From the NCBI GenBank assembly GCA_947474365.1, contig CANJIU010000003.1, positions 105,670-169,669 of the forward strand: a stretch of 64,000 nucleotides of DNA. Reading direction: 5' to 3'. Position 1 is the first letter of the stretch. Every line of letters starts with the position of its first letter. Below are positions 7,520 through 16,600 of this stretch, piece after piece. The notes below the pieces were generated by a model. It did not search any database. It was given only the letters and a program-made list of their open reading frames with translations, and had not been told where the DNA came from. This DNA comes from Opitutia bacterium. GTDB lineage: Bacteria; Verrucomicrobiota; Verrucomicrobiia; Opitutales; Opitutaceae. The translations under genes and the position numbers were made by a program.

Positions 7520-10375
7520 ATGAATGTTCCCAAGCTCACCCCTGATCTCATGCGTGCGGCGATGTTCTCCGCGTTGTTTGGCGCGGCCGCCTTGCCGCTG
7601 CGCGCCGGCGACATCGTCGGCCGTGCGTCTGATGTGAATACGGGCGGTTACCTCCCCGGCGTGGCCATTGAGGTCGTCGGCCGGAATCTTAGCGCGGTGA
7701 GCGACTCCGAGGGCCGCTATCGGATTTCGAATGTCCCGCCGGGGCCGCAGCAGATTCGGGCGAGCTCGGTCGGGTATGAAGCGGCGAGCGCGTCGGTAAC
7801 GGTGCCGGCGACGGGCGACGTCACGACCGACCTCAACCTTGGCGGCGAGGTGCAGAAACTCTCCGCGTTCAAGGTCGAGGGTTATCGCGAGGGCCGTTCG
7901 CGCGCGCTGCAGCAGAAGCGCACGGCGGACAACGTCATGGATCTCGTTTCCGCGGACTCCGTGGGTAATCTGCCCGATCGCAACGTGGCGGAAGCGGTGG
8001 CCCGCCTTCCCGGGCTGAGCATGCTGCTCGACCAGGGCGAAGGTCGCTACGTGAGCATCCGCGGCGCCGAGCCGAACCTCAACCAGGTGATGATGGATGG
8101 TGCCACGATGGCGGCACCCGGCGGCACGCGTCTGGGCCGTGCCGTGCCGTTGGACACCCTGAGTGCTGGCCAGGTCTCATCCATCGAGGTGGTCAAGAGC
8201 GTGACGCCCGACATGGATGCCAATGCGGTCGGCGGTTCGTTGAATCTCAAATCTGCCAGCGCGTTTGATCGGCGCTCGCGGTTCCTCGCGGGTTCGATTT
8301 CCGGCAATCGCAACGGCAACACCGACAAGAACAACCTGTCGGCGCAGGTGAGCTACTCGGATCTGTTCGGTCCGCAGAACCAGTGGGGCCTGGCCGCGAG
8401 CGTCAGCTACGACAAACGCGACTACCAAAACGAGTGGGCCCAGTTTGGCTGGTCGAGCGTCACCATCGCGGGGAATCAGATGTATCTCCCGAACGATTTC
8501 GAAATCAAACCCGAGTGGGGCTCAAAGACCCGCCAGGGAGTGACGCTCAATCTGGAGTTTCGTCCGGATGCCAACACGCAATTTTATCTGCGTCCGGGTT
8601 ACTCGCACACAATCAACCCTGAGAACCGGTTCGAGGTCATTTACAGTCCCAACACCGCCGCGACCAACGTTACGCTCACCGGGCCGCGTGCGGGCACCTT
8701 TAATGCCGGCAACCGCTCCGAGCGCCGCGCCTTCCGCTATCGCCTCGATCAGGATCTCACCAACCTGAACGGCGGCTTCAAGAAGGTGATCGGCCCCTTC
8801 ACGATCGAGCCGATGGCCACCTACTCGCATGCCAAGGAGGATCGCCCGTACACGACGGACCGCGAGTTTCGCAACGCGACCGGCGCCACCGGGCCAATCA
8901 GCTTTGACCTGGGAAATTCCTTCGTTCCGGTGCGCTGGGACGTCAACCCGGCCGTCGACGTGCCGGCGAATTATCCGCTGCGCCGCACGCGGGATGATTT
9001 TGGCATCGTGGAGGAGAAAATCTACACGGCCAAGGTGGACGTTCGCTGGGACACGCCCTCGCTCGCCGGATTCCCCGGCTTCCTGAAGTCCGGCTTCAAG
9101 TTCCTGAAACGCGATCGGGTCACGGATCTAGAGTCGCGGCGGCTCACCCCGGTCGGAACGTGGAACCTCGGCCAGACCGGCGCCCAGCTGCCCGCGGTTT
9201 CGGTCTACAACGGACGCTACTCGAGCCTCTTCCTGCCCAACATCGAGGCGATCGACAAATTCATCGGCGCCAATCCCGCGCTCGTGACACACGATCTCGC
9301 GGGCGAATCGACCAACTCGATCGAGGACGATTACCAGATCAACGAGTACATCTACTCCGCCTATGGCATGGGCCGGATCAAGATCAACGACCTGAGCCTG
9401 CTCGCCGGCGTCCGCTGGGAGCGGACGAGCGCCACCATCCGCGCGGTCGAGGAGCGCACGGTCGGCAATACGTTGCCCGTGAGAATTCCGAATTCGGGTG
9501 TTACCAACTACGACAAGTTTTTCCCCAACCTGCAGGGCGTCTACCGCTTCACCGATCAGCTCCAGCTCCGGGCGGCGTACACCCAGACGATCGGGCGGCC
9601 CGCCTACGAGGACGCCCGTTCGCTCGCCGTCTTCAACTACTCGTCGATTCTCAATCCGCTCAATCCCCAGTTCGGCAACACCGGGAGCGTGACCGTGGGC
9701 AATCCGACGCTGAAGCCCTACGGAGCGAAGAGTTACGATGTGTCGCTCGAATGGTATGCGAAGAAGGGGGGCGGCGTCTTTTCGCTCGCGGCCTTCCGGA
9801 AGGACATCGCGAATCCGATCTACACGTTCGTCGAGACGAAGCTCAACACAGTCTACAGCGGAGTGGGGCTCCAGTCCCTTTCCTTCTCCAGCAAACTTAA
9901 CGGCACCAGCGGTCGGATCTCGGGGGTCGAGTTCAACGTCCATCAGCCGTTCCGGTTCCTGCCGTCGCCGTTTGACGGCTTTGGCATCGACGGCAATCTC
10001 ACCGTCATCAGCTCGAGCGAGATTATCCCGACGCGGCCCGGCGAAGACATCCCGTTTGTGCGCCAGCCGGGCAAAATCAGGAACTTCACCCTGTTTTACG
10101 AAAAATTCGGCGTGTCCGCTCGCATCGCGTACTCCTACGTCAATACGCGCATCGACACCCTCGGCACGAACCTGCTCAACGACCGCTACAATGTCGCCCG
10201 CGGGCAATACGACGCCCAGGTCAGCTACCGCATCAACAGCCACTACTCCGTCACCGCAGCGGTGCGCAACCTCACCCGTGAGCCCGATGAGTTGAGTTAC
10301 GGCATCAAGTATCTCGTGCAGTCGAGCCGGTTGCTCGATCGCGACTACAAGGTCGGGATCAACTTCAACTACTGA
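7520..10375 (+). CDS. TonB-dependent receptor with carboxypeptidase-regulatory-like N-terminal domain
   Basis: 951 residues from ATG 7520; a GTG at 7496 in frame is a less likely start. A signal sequence (MFSALFGAAALPLRAG) precedes a CarboxypepD_reg-like beta sandwich (about residues 33-110: GDIVGRASDV, YRISNVPPGPQQIRASSVGYE). A plug domain follows (about 135-260), with NVAEAVARLPGLSM, YVSIRGAEPNLNQVMMDG, SIEVVKSVTPDMDANAVGGS. The remainder is a 22-strand-type outer membrane barrel with blocks such as LSLLAGVRWERTSA and LQLRAAYTQTIGRPAYED, and it ends in an aromatic residue (FNY). Such receptors import oligosaccharides or other ligands using TonB energy. Its position after LamG and acid-sugar genes suggests a sugar-derived ligand. 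No anti-sigma or SusD gene is adjacent. Confidence 0.93.
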   Translation: MNVPKLTPDLMRAAMFSALFGAAALPLRAGDIVGRASDVNTGGYLPGVAIEVVGRNLSAVSDSEGRYRISNVPPGPQQIRASSVGYEAASASVTVPATGDVTTDLNLGGEVQKLSAFKVEGYREGRSRALQQKRTADNVMDLVSADSVGNLPDRNVAEAVARLPGLSMLLDQGEGRYVSIRGAEPNLNQVMMDGATMAAPGGTRLGRAVPLDTLSAGQVSSIEVVKSVTPDMDANAVGGSLNLKSASAFDRRSRFLAGSISGNRNGNTDKNNLSAQVSYSDLFGPQNQWGLAASVSYDKRDYQNEWAQFGWSSVTIAGNQMYLPNDFEIKPEWGSKTRQGVTLNLEFRPDANTQFYLRPGYSHTINPENRFEVIYSPNTAATNVTLTGPRAGTFNAGNRSERRAFRYRLDQDLTNLNGGFKKVIGPFTIEPMATYSHAKEDRPYTTDREFRNATGATGPISFDLGNSFVPVRWDVNPAVDVPANYPLRRTRDDFGIVEEKIYTAKVDVRWDTPSLAGFPGFLKSGFKFLKRDRVTDLESRRLTPVGTWNLGQTGAQLPAVSVYNGRYSSLFLPNIEAIDKFIGANPALVTHDLAGESTNSIEDDYQINEYIYSAYGMGRIKINDLSLLAGVRWERTSATIRAVEERTVGNTLPVRIPNSGVTNYDKFFPNLQGVYRFTDQLQLRAAYTQTIGRPAYEDARSLAVFNYSSILNPLNPQFGNTGSVTVGNPTLKPYGAKSYDVSLEWYAKKGGGVFSLAAFRKDIANPIYTFVETKLNTVYSGVGLQSLSFSSKLNGTSGRISGVEFNVHQPFRFLPSPFDGFGIDGNLTVISSSEIIPTRPGEDIPFVRQPGKIRNFTLFYEKFGVSARIAYSYVNTRIDTLGTNLLNDRYNVARGQYDAQVSYRINSHYSVTAAVRNLTREPDELSYGIKYLVQSSRLLDRDYKVGINFNY

Positions 10376-10496
10376 GACGCGCCGCGTCGGGAGTTGGCGG
10401 GGAAAAAATGCCCGCGCCGGCGTGCGTGTGCGCGAGCGCGCCGGCTGGGCGGAGCATTACCCGCTCCAGACCGCGATGGCGTGATCAAGCTGGATT

Positions 10497-10640
10497 CTGC
10501 GCCGCCCGTTCTACTCGCCGGTTGAGTTGAACTGGCACGTGAAGGCGCGGCAGCGGTATTATTTCCCGCTGCAGGGCGACCCGCGCTTCGAGGCGCTGCT
10601 CAACGACTCGTATCATACCGGTCGTCCGTATCTTTTTGAC
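10497..10640 (+). pseudogene. Remnant of a TPR-protein-like C-terminus
   Basis: One frame reads RPFYSPVELNWHVKARQRY and then YFPLQGDPRFEALLND. The second piece resembles the C-terminal signature of many TPR/adenylate-cyclase-like proteins, where a DPRFEALLNDP motif sits at the very end. No start codon context or upstream coding extends it, and the frame runs into a repeat element at 10623. I read it as a decayed gene end. Confidence 0.35.
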
Positions 10641-10717
10641 CGTTGTCATTGGGAGGTGCGCGAAGCGCGCCGTGGCCGATCCAGCTCGATTGCATCGGCG
10701 CTACGCTTCTCGGGATT
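10623..10717 (+). repeat. Palindromic interspersed repeat, copy 1
   Basis: About 95 bases, roughly 85-90 percent identical by eye to 11149-11246. It contains TTGTCATTGGGAGG at the left, an internal GC-rich hairpin (GGTGCGC GAA GCGCGCC, one G-U pair) and GCTTCTCGGGATT at the right. The general form (TGTCATTGCGAG to CTCGCAATGACA ends) matches a widespread class of small non-coding palindromic repeats. Confidence 0.7.
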
Positions 10718-10766
10718 TTCGCGGGGACCGGAGCCAGACCCGGCTTACGTGACGTTCAAAGCCGTT

Positions 10767-10862
10767 GCGATATCCGTCCGATATCGCTGCGATAGTTCTG
10801 CGATAGATAGCCCTATATCGCAGAATCATCGAGGGAACATCGCGAGGATATCGCAGCGGATA
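10767..10862. repeat. Cluster of TATCGC/GCGATA words with perfect inverted repeats
   Basis: The word GCGATA or its complement TATCGC recurs about six times in 96 bases. It includes a 13-base odd palindrome (10782-10794) and a perfect 10-base-pair hairpin TTCTGCGATA/TATCGCAGAA (10796-10805 with 10816-10825, 10-base loop). It is AT-richer than its surroundings. Possible roles are a protein-binding array or a structured RNA; nothing in the sequence decides between them. Confidence 0.6.
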
Positions 10863-11148
10863 ACAGGGGCACGGCGCGCGGTTTGCCAGCGGCCGGGGGT
10901 GGCCTGGGGTGCCCCGCGAGCTCTACCCGTTCACCGTTATCCTGTTTTACCCGTGCAACTTACACTACATCCTGCCTTCACGAGTGTCCGCTGTCAGCGA
11001 CACGACGGACGACGTGATTTATCGCCAAGTCGGCGATTAGGGGATCGGGCAAGGTCGTCCCCAGGCGCGGAATTGCGACTGGATGCCGGCGCAGATGGCG
11101 CAATGCGAACGATTTGCCCAGGCGGTGGACTACGCGCGCACTACCCAA

Positions 11149-11246
11149 CGCCCGTACCTTTTTGACCATTGCCATCGGCGAGGTGCGCGAAGCGCGCCGT
11201 GGCGACCCAGCTCGATTGCTTCGGCGCTGCGCTTCTCGCAATGACA
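11149..11246 (+). repeat. Palindromic interspersed repeat, copy 2
   Basis: Second copy of the element at 10623-10717, about 430 bases further on and in the same orientation. Its right end is intact (CTTCTCGCAATGACA) while its left end is diverged (TTGCCATCGGCGAG). The similarity includes the leader word CCGTAYCTTTTTGACC immediately before the palindrome. Confidence 0.7.
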
Positions 11247-11467
11247 GTCTCGTGATCAAGGGGCGTTGGCATTACAAAGCACAACGCGCCGCTGTTTTGA
11301 TGGCGTTGCCGACTTGGAATCTCCACCAGGCGCGGGTGGCAAACGCGTCGGCGGCCTCGGCCGGCCTTTTCCGTTTGCCGCCGTGGTTCCCATCGTGTGT
11401 TTGGTGGTGTCGGCTCTTCCCGGGGTCCCGCCGGTCAGACGCCGCAAAGCCCCAACGCCTCCACCCC

Positions 11468-12334
11468 ATGCGCCCAACGCTCCTCGCCGTTTTTCTGTGG
11501 TTCATCCTGTCTGTGGCGGCGGCCTCCGAGGGGAGCTTCAAGGTCGCCGCCCTGAAGGTCATGCCGGTCACCGGCGACCCGGCGGCCAATTACGCCACGT
11601 TTGAACGGCTCGCCCGGCAGGGCGCGGCGGCGGGGGCGCGGCTGATCGTGACGCCGGAGTGTTACCTCGACGGATACATGGGCAATCCCAAGTTCACACC
11701 CGGGATGACGCGCGAGAAATTACCCGGCGTGGCCGAAGCGATCGACGGCCCGTGGGTGAGGAAGGCGCGCGCGCTCGCCCGAGAGCTGAAAGTCCACGTG
11801 CTCTTCGGCTTTTCGGAACTCCGCGGGGGCAAGGTCTACAACACGATCTCAATCCTGGCGCCCGACGGTTCGCTCGCCGGCCGTTATGCAAAATCACATA
11901 TCGGGGGCGGCGAGCTGTACGAGGCCGGCAACGAGCTGCCCGTGTTTGAGACCGCGCTGGGGAAGATGGGCATCCTGATCTGCTTCGATCGGCAGCCGCC
12001 GGAGAACGCCCGCACGCTCACGTTGAAAGGGGCGCAATTCATCGTCGTTCCCGCCTATGGCCGGAAGAGCACGCCGACCGACGAAGACATCCTGATGCGC
12101 GCGCGTTCCCAGGAAAACGGCGTCTATGTCATCTACACCAGCCCGTACAATGCGTTCGTCGCCGACCCGGTGGGCGAGATGGTTTCGCAGGTCCGTGACG
12201 AGGTCGATGGGCTGATGCTGGCCGACATCGTCCTGGATCAGCGAATACACGACCGGCACGCGTTGCAGAATCGTCGCCCGGAGATGTACGGGCAGTTGAC
12301 CGCCAAACCGTTGGAAAAGACAAAGTCACCGTGA
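11468..12334 (+). CDS. Exported carbon-nitrogen hydrolase (nitrilase superfamily), copy 1
   Basis: 288 residues from ATG 11468; the longer open frame upstream crosses a repeat and is not credible. The signal peptide is MRPTLLAVFLWFILSVAAAS. The nitrilase fold follows with the catalytic Glu-Lys-Cys triad in recognisable contexts: TPECYLDGYMG (Glu), GRYAKSHIGGGE (Lys) and ILICFDRQPPE (Cys). The superfamily hydrolyses nitriles, amides, ureido groups or carbamoyl compounds; the substrate is not evident. It is followed 26 bases later by a second exported paralogue, so the two probably form an operon acting in the periplasm or outside the cell. Similarity between the two is limited to the triad regions, which suggests different substrates. 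Confidence 0.85.
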   Translation: MRPTLLAVFLWFILSVAAASEGSFKVAALKVMPVTGDPAANYATFERLARQGAAAGARLIVTPECYLDGYMGNPKFTPGMTREKLPGVAEAIDGPWVRKARALARELKVHVLFGFSELRGGKVYNTISILAPDGSLAGRYAKSHIGGGELYEAGNELPVFETALGKMGILICFDRQPPENARTLTLKGAQFIVVPAYGRKSTPTDEDILMRARSQENGVYVIYTSPYNAFVADPVGEMVSQVRDEVDGLMLADIVLDQRIHDRHALQNRRPEMYGQLTAKPLEKTKSP

Positions 12335-12359
12335 GCGCCCACCGCACCTCCGAACGCCG

Positions 12360-13289
12360 ATGAATCGACCAATCTTGGGGAGAATAATGACGGTCCTGTT
12401 CGCCCTGGTGGGCCTTGGGATCGCCTGCGGCCAGGCGTCGGTGCCTCTGGCGGCCGGCGCGCCCGGCGGAACGTTGCGCGTCGCCGTGGTGCAGATACGT
12501 TCCGGACCCGACCTTCGCGCCAATGTGGCCAAGATTAATGCGCGTCTGGCCGAGTGCGCCGCCCGGCGTGCGGAGATCGCGGTGTTTCCAGAGTGCGCGG
12601 TGTCGAGCTATGCGAAGGAGGCGATCCTGGCCCTGAAGCCGGACGCGCTGGCAGCCGCCGAAAAAGAAATCGCCGCGGCGTGCCGCGCTCATGGCATCGC
12701 GACCATCGTGGGAGTGCCGCAGCTCCGCGACGGTCGCTGGTTCAATTGCGCGCTGATCATCGATCGTCGCGGCGAGGTGATCGGCCGTTACGACAAAGTC
12801 CACCTCGCCGGGCAGGACCTGCAGTGGAATTGTGTCGGCGGCACCGGCCTGCCCCCGGTGTTTTCGATCGGCGGCACGCGGGCCTCGGTGATCATCTGCC
12901 ACGACAGCCGTTACCCGGAGCTCTGTCGTTTGCCGGTCATCGCGGGAGCGCGCGTCGTCTTTTATCTTTCGTTCGAGGCGGCGCTGGTAAAGGAGAGCAA
13001 GATGGTGCCCTACCGGGCCCAGGTGCAGGCGCGGGCGGTGGAGAACAATGTGTTTCTCGTCCATGCGAACGCACCGGCCGACGATCTGCGCACGGGGTCG
13101 CATGGCCAGAGCCGAATCGTGGGGCCGGACGGCAACCTCCTGCAGGAGGCGTCGCAACTGCAGGAGGAAGTGCTCGTGGCGGACCTCGACCTGAAGGAGG
13201 CGACCGCGAAATGGGCGCTCGATTCGCTCAACGGTCCGCAGGCCGAGTGGTGGCGGGCGGCGCTCAAGGACGTCCCGCGGCTGCCATGA
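12360..13289 (+). CDS. Exported carbon-nitrogen hydrolase (nitrilase superfamily), copy 2
   Basis: 309 residues. The N-terminal hydrophobic segment IMTVLFALVGLGIACGQAS could be a signal peptide or a lipoprotein signal (GIAC). The triad is visible: IAVFPECAVSSY (Glu), GRYDKVHLAGQD (Lys) and SVIICHDSRYPELCR (Cys). The C-terminal part has RAQVQARAVENNVFLVHANA, typical of the superfamily, and a closing NGPQAEWWRAAL. The CHDSRYPE context is typical of predicted amidase or omega-amidase-like branches. It lies 26 bases after copy 1 on the same strand. Tandem exported amidohydrolases suggest scavenging of nitrogen from amide-bearing compounds, which is inference. Confidence 0.85.
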   Translation: MNRPILGRIMTVLFALVGLGIACGQASVPLAAGAPGGTLRVAVVQIRSGPDLRANVAKINARLAECAARRAEIAVFPECAVSSYAKEAILALKPDALAAAEKEIAAACRAHGIATIVGVPQLRDGRWFNCALIIDRRGEVIGRYDKVHLAGQDLQWNCVGGTGLPPVFSIGGTRASVIICHDSRYPELCRLPVIAGARVVFYLSFEAALVKESKMVPYRAQVQARAVENNVFLVHANAPADDLRTGSHGQSRIVGPDGNLLQEASQLQEEVLVADLDLKEATAKWALDSLNGPQAEWWRAALKDVPRLP

Positions 13290-13673
13290 TGGTGGTTGGC
13301 ACGTCTGGCGCATGAAACGGGGAATCGTTCGCGGCGCGACGGGATGGTTTGGGGAAATTTCCTCGTGCGGACTGCGTTCGCCAATTTCGATTGATCGGTC
13401 GTGTTTACCCATGAGCCAGAGGTATTGCGGACCGCGAATTCTGACGTGGCATGCCCCGTGCAAAGTGAAACGCGTGCAAATGCTGTCGGTTGAAATGACG
13501 ATGTCCCGGTTTACGGAGTTGGGCTGCGATTCCGCGGAGCGTGTGTCTCCGGGAGCTTTTTTCGGGAAACAACCGTCTTGCGCTCTTGGGTAGAACAAGG
13601 GCAAGGTTTCATAGTCCAATCTCAGTCCTGCGCCCCCGCCTCCACTAATTATCGTACGACTAATTCGCTTATT
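13290..13673. other. Intergenic region ahead of the giant NHL/Ig-like gene
   Basis: 384 bases without a recognisable gene. A weak hairpin CGGAG/CTCCG at 13535-13551 is followed a few bases later by a T-rich run and might end the nitrilase transcript. The last 50 bases are AT-rich and probably contain the promoter for the next gene, but no clear consensus boxes are visible. Confidence 0.5.
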
Positions 13674-16600
13674 ATGAAGATAATCCCTGCCCAGAAAACC
13701 TCGTTGTTTCAACGTCCGTCGCGATGGTCGCGACTGTTGGTCGTGACGTCCGCGCTGTTGTTGGGTGCAAGCGGGGCGTTCGCCCAGACCTACGGTGTCA
13801 GCACCTACGCCGGAGCGGCGTTTCAGGCCGCCAACACCGACACCGCCACCGGTCCCGCCACCGCCGCCCGTTTCAGCAGCCCGAAGGGCGTGGCGGTTGA
13901 TGCGGCCGGCAATCTCTATGTCGCCGATTCCGTCAACGGCGCCATTCGGAAAATCGCCGTGACCACCGGTATCACCACGACGGTTGCGAGTGGATTCGTG
14001 AATCCGAGCGGCGTGGCGGTTGACACCGCGGGCGTTCTCTATGTCGCCGACACGGGCCGGCACCGGATCGCCAAGATTGTCGTCGGGGGAACCTCGACGA
14101 CGGTAACAGTAATCGCAGGTGAGTCCGGGACGACCACGGGCACCTCGGGACTCGTCGATAACGCGACCGGCACTGCGGCGCGTTTTTTCAATCCTTCCGG
14201 CATTGTCGTGAACGGCGCGGGAACGATCGCCTATGTCGCCGATACGGGTAACCACATCATCCGCCGAATCGATCTTACGACGAATGCGGTGACGACGATC
14301 GCAGGAACGGTGACGGGGACGACCACTCTTACTGGCAACCCCGGGGTGGCCAACGGCAGTCCCGGCACCACGGCTTCGTTTACCAGCCCCTACGCCCTGG
14401 CGCTGAGTGGAGCGCTGATCTTTGTCGCCGACCGCAACAATCACTCGATTCGCCAAATCGACACCTCGTCCTCCAACGCGGTCACGACCTTTGCCGGCAC
14501 ATCCGGCACGTCGGGCAGCACGGATTCCCCGGCGTTGTTTCGCAATCCTCAAGGCATTGCAGCCGACGCGGGTGGCATCTTGTTTGTGGCTGACGCCGGT
14601 AATTCGACGATCCGGCGCATCACGTCGACGGGTGCAGTCACCACCGTCGCCGGTGTGGCGGGTACGTTGGGCGTAACGGACGGATTGGGCACGGCATCGC
14701 GCTTCCAGACTCCCTTTGGCATCGCAGTACACAGTTCCGGGGTGATTTACGTCGCGGACGCGGACAGCCAGAATATCCGGCGGCTCGCCCTCGCGACCGC
14801 GCCGACGATCGGGACAACGCTGGTCTCGACTCCTTCGGGCAATGCCGTGACTGCTGGAGGCAACATATCGCTGAACGCGACCATCAGCGGCAGCCCCGCT
14901 CCGACGGTGACGTGGCAGGTTCAACCCGCGGCCGGTGGCGGTTTCACGGCTCTGACGATTGCTGCTCCGTATAGCGTGAGCACGACCGGCACCACCGCGA
15001 CCCTGACGATTACCGGGGCGACGGCGGCGCTCAATGGCAACCAGTACCGGGTGGTGGCGACCAACGGCGTCTTGCCCGACCCGGCTCCCAGTGCGGCACT
15101 CACCCTGACGGTCAATCAACCCCCGACGCTGGCAAATGCCACCACCACCGGAAATTTCACGATTGGGGTCAATGGGACGTTTACCTTCGTGGCCAACGGG
15201 TCGCCCGCGCCGGACCTCTCGATCCTGAGCGGAAATTATCCGGTCAACGCCGTGCTCACGCAGGTGAAGACAGCTGGAACGACAACCGGCACGGTCACGT
15301 GGTCGCCCTCGACGACGGAAGCTGCCTCCTCTCCCTATACGTTTGTGGTCAAGGCAAGCAATGGACTCGGGACTGATGCGACGCAGTCGTTTACTTTGAC
15401 GGTGCTGACGGGCCCCTCGATCGCCACCCACCCCGCCAATCAGGTCATTTCGCCGGGAGGTACGGCCACTTTCTCGGTGAACGCGACTTCAAACTCCGGC
15501 GCACTGACATACCAATGGCAGCGCCAGGGGGTTGGGACTTTGGGATTCTTCGCGTTGACCGACAATGGTCACTACACGGGTTCCGCTACGTCGACGCTGT
15601 CTGTATCCAGCATCGGGCTCTCGGAGAGCGGCGATCAATTCAGGGTGGTCGTTACCAGCGGCGCTGGCAACCCGGCCCAGTCCAATGTCGCGTCGCTCAC
15701 GGTGACGCAGTCGCCTCAGATCACGAGTCTGAACAATGCGATCTTTGTCGAGGGACAAAACAACCAGTTCACGGTTCAGGCCACGGGTTCGCCGGCTCCG
15801 ACGTTTTCGATCACCAGCGGTTCATTGCCGCCGAACATCAGCCTGCTCCCGAGCACCGGTGTGATTTCGGGCATTCCGGCCACAGGCGCGAGCGCGACGC
15901 CTCAATACGTCTTTACGGTCACGGCCAGCAACGGGGTGTTCCCCGATTCGCAGCAGACCTTCACGCTGACCGTTTCGCCGACCGCGGCGATCCCTACGTT
16001 TACCACCCAGCCGGTCAGTGTCTCCGCCTCGCTTGGTCAGGCGATCACCTATTCTGTGGTGGTTACTGGCACGCCGACTCCGACGATTGTCTGGCAACGC
16101 CAGGCAGCCGGCTCGTTTGGCTTCATTGATTTGACGAACAATGTGACGTTCAGTGGCGTGAACACCCAGACTCTGGTCGTCACGAACCCCAGTTCCGGGA
16201 TGAACGGCGACATCTTCCGCGCGGTGGCCAGCAGTACCAGCGGGATCGCGTACAGCAACGCGGCCACGCTCACGCTCGTCGTGGGCACCACTCTGTCAAC
16301 GTTCGCCGGCCAACCGGGATTGCCTGGCGCCATCGACGACGTCGGAACGGCTGCCCGTTTCAACACTCCGGCAAGCATTGCCACCGATGCCTCCGGTTCA
16401 ATCTATGTCGCCGACACGACCAACCATGTCATCCGGAAGATTACCTCGGCCGGTGTCGTGACGACACTCGCCGGCTTGGCGGGCGTCAGTGGCAGCACGG
16501 ACGGTACGGGCACCGTGGCACGATTCAACGGGCCGGCAGGCATTGCCGTGAGCAGTCTTGGCACGGTCTACGTTGCCGACACATTCAATCACACGATTCG

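Larger units (their letters stand above)
10376..11467. other. 1.1 kb intergenic region, mostly non-coding
   Basis: No convincing gene lies between the TonB receptor and the first nitrilase-family gene. The stretch holds a short coding remnant near 10.5 kb, two copies of a palindromic repeat (10623 and 11149), a cluster of TATCGC/GCGATA words (10767-10862), and otherwise unremarkable sequence. Short open frames across it have no recognisable family and cross the repeats. Confidence 0.7.

Noticed and set aside
11114..11467. N-terminal extension of the first nitrilase-family protein
   Set aside because: It crosses the palindromic repeat and would place the signal peptide in the protein interior. 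ATG 11468 precedes a standard signal peptide.
12129..15431. A 1100-codon open frame on the minus strand
   Set aside because: It is antisense to the nitrilase and NHL/Ig-like genes, its composition is Arg/Gly-rich and disordered, and it has no family motif. This is a common artefact in GC-rich DNA with strong third-position bias.
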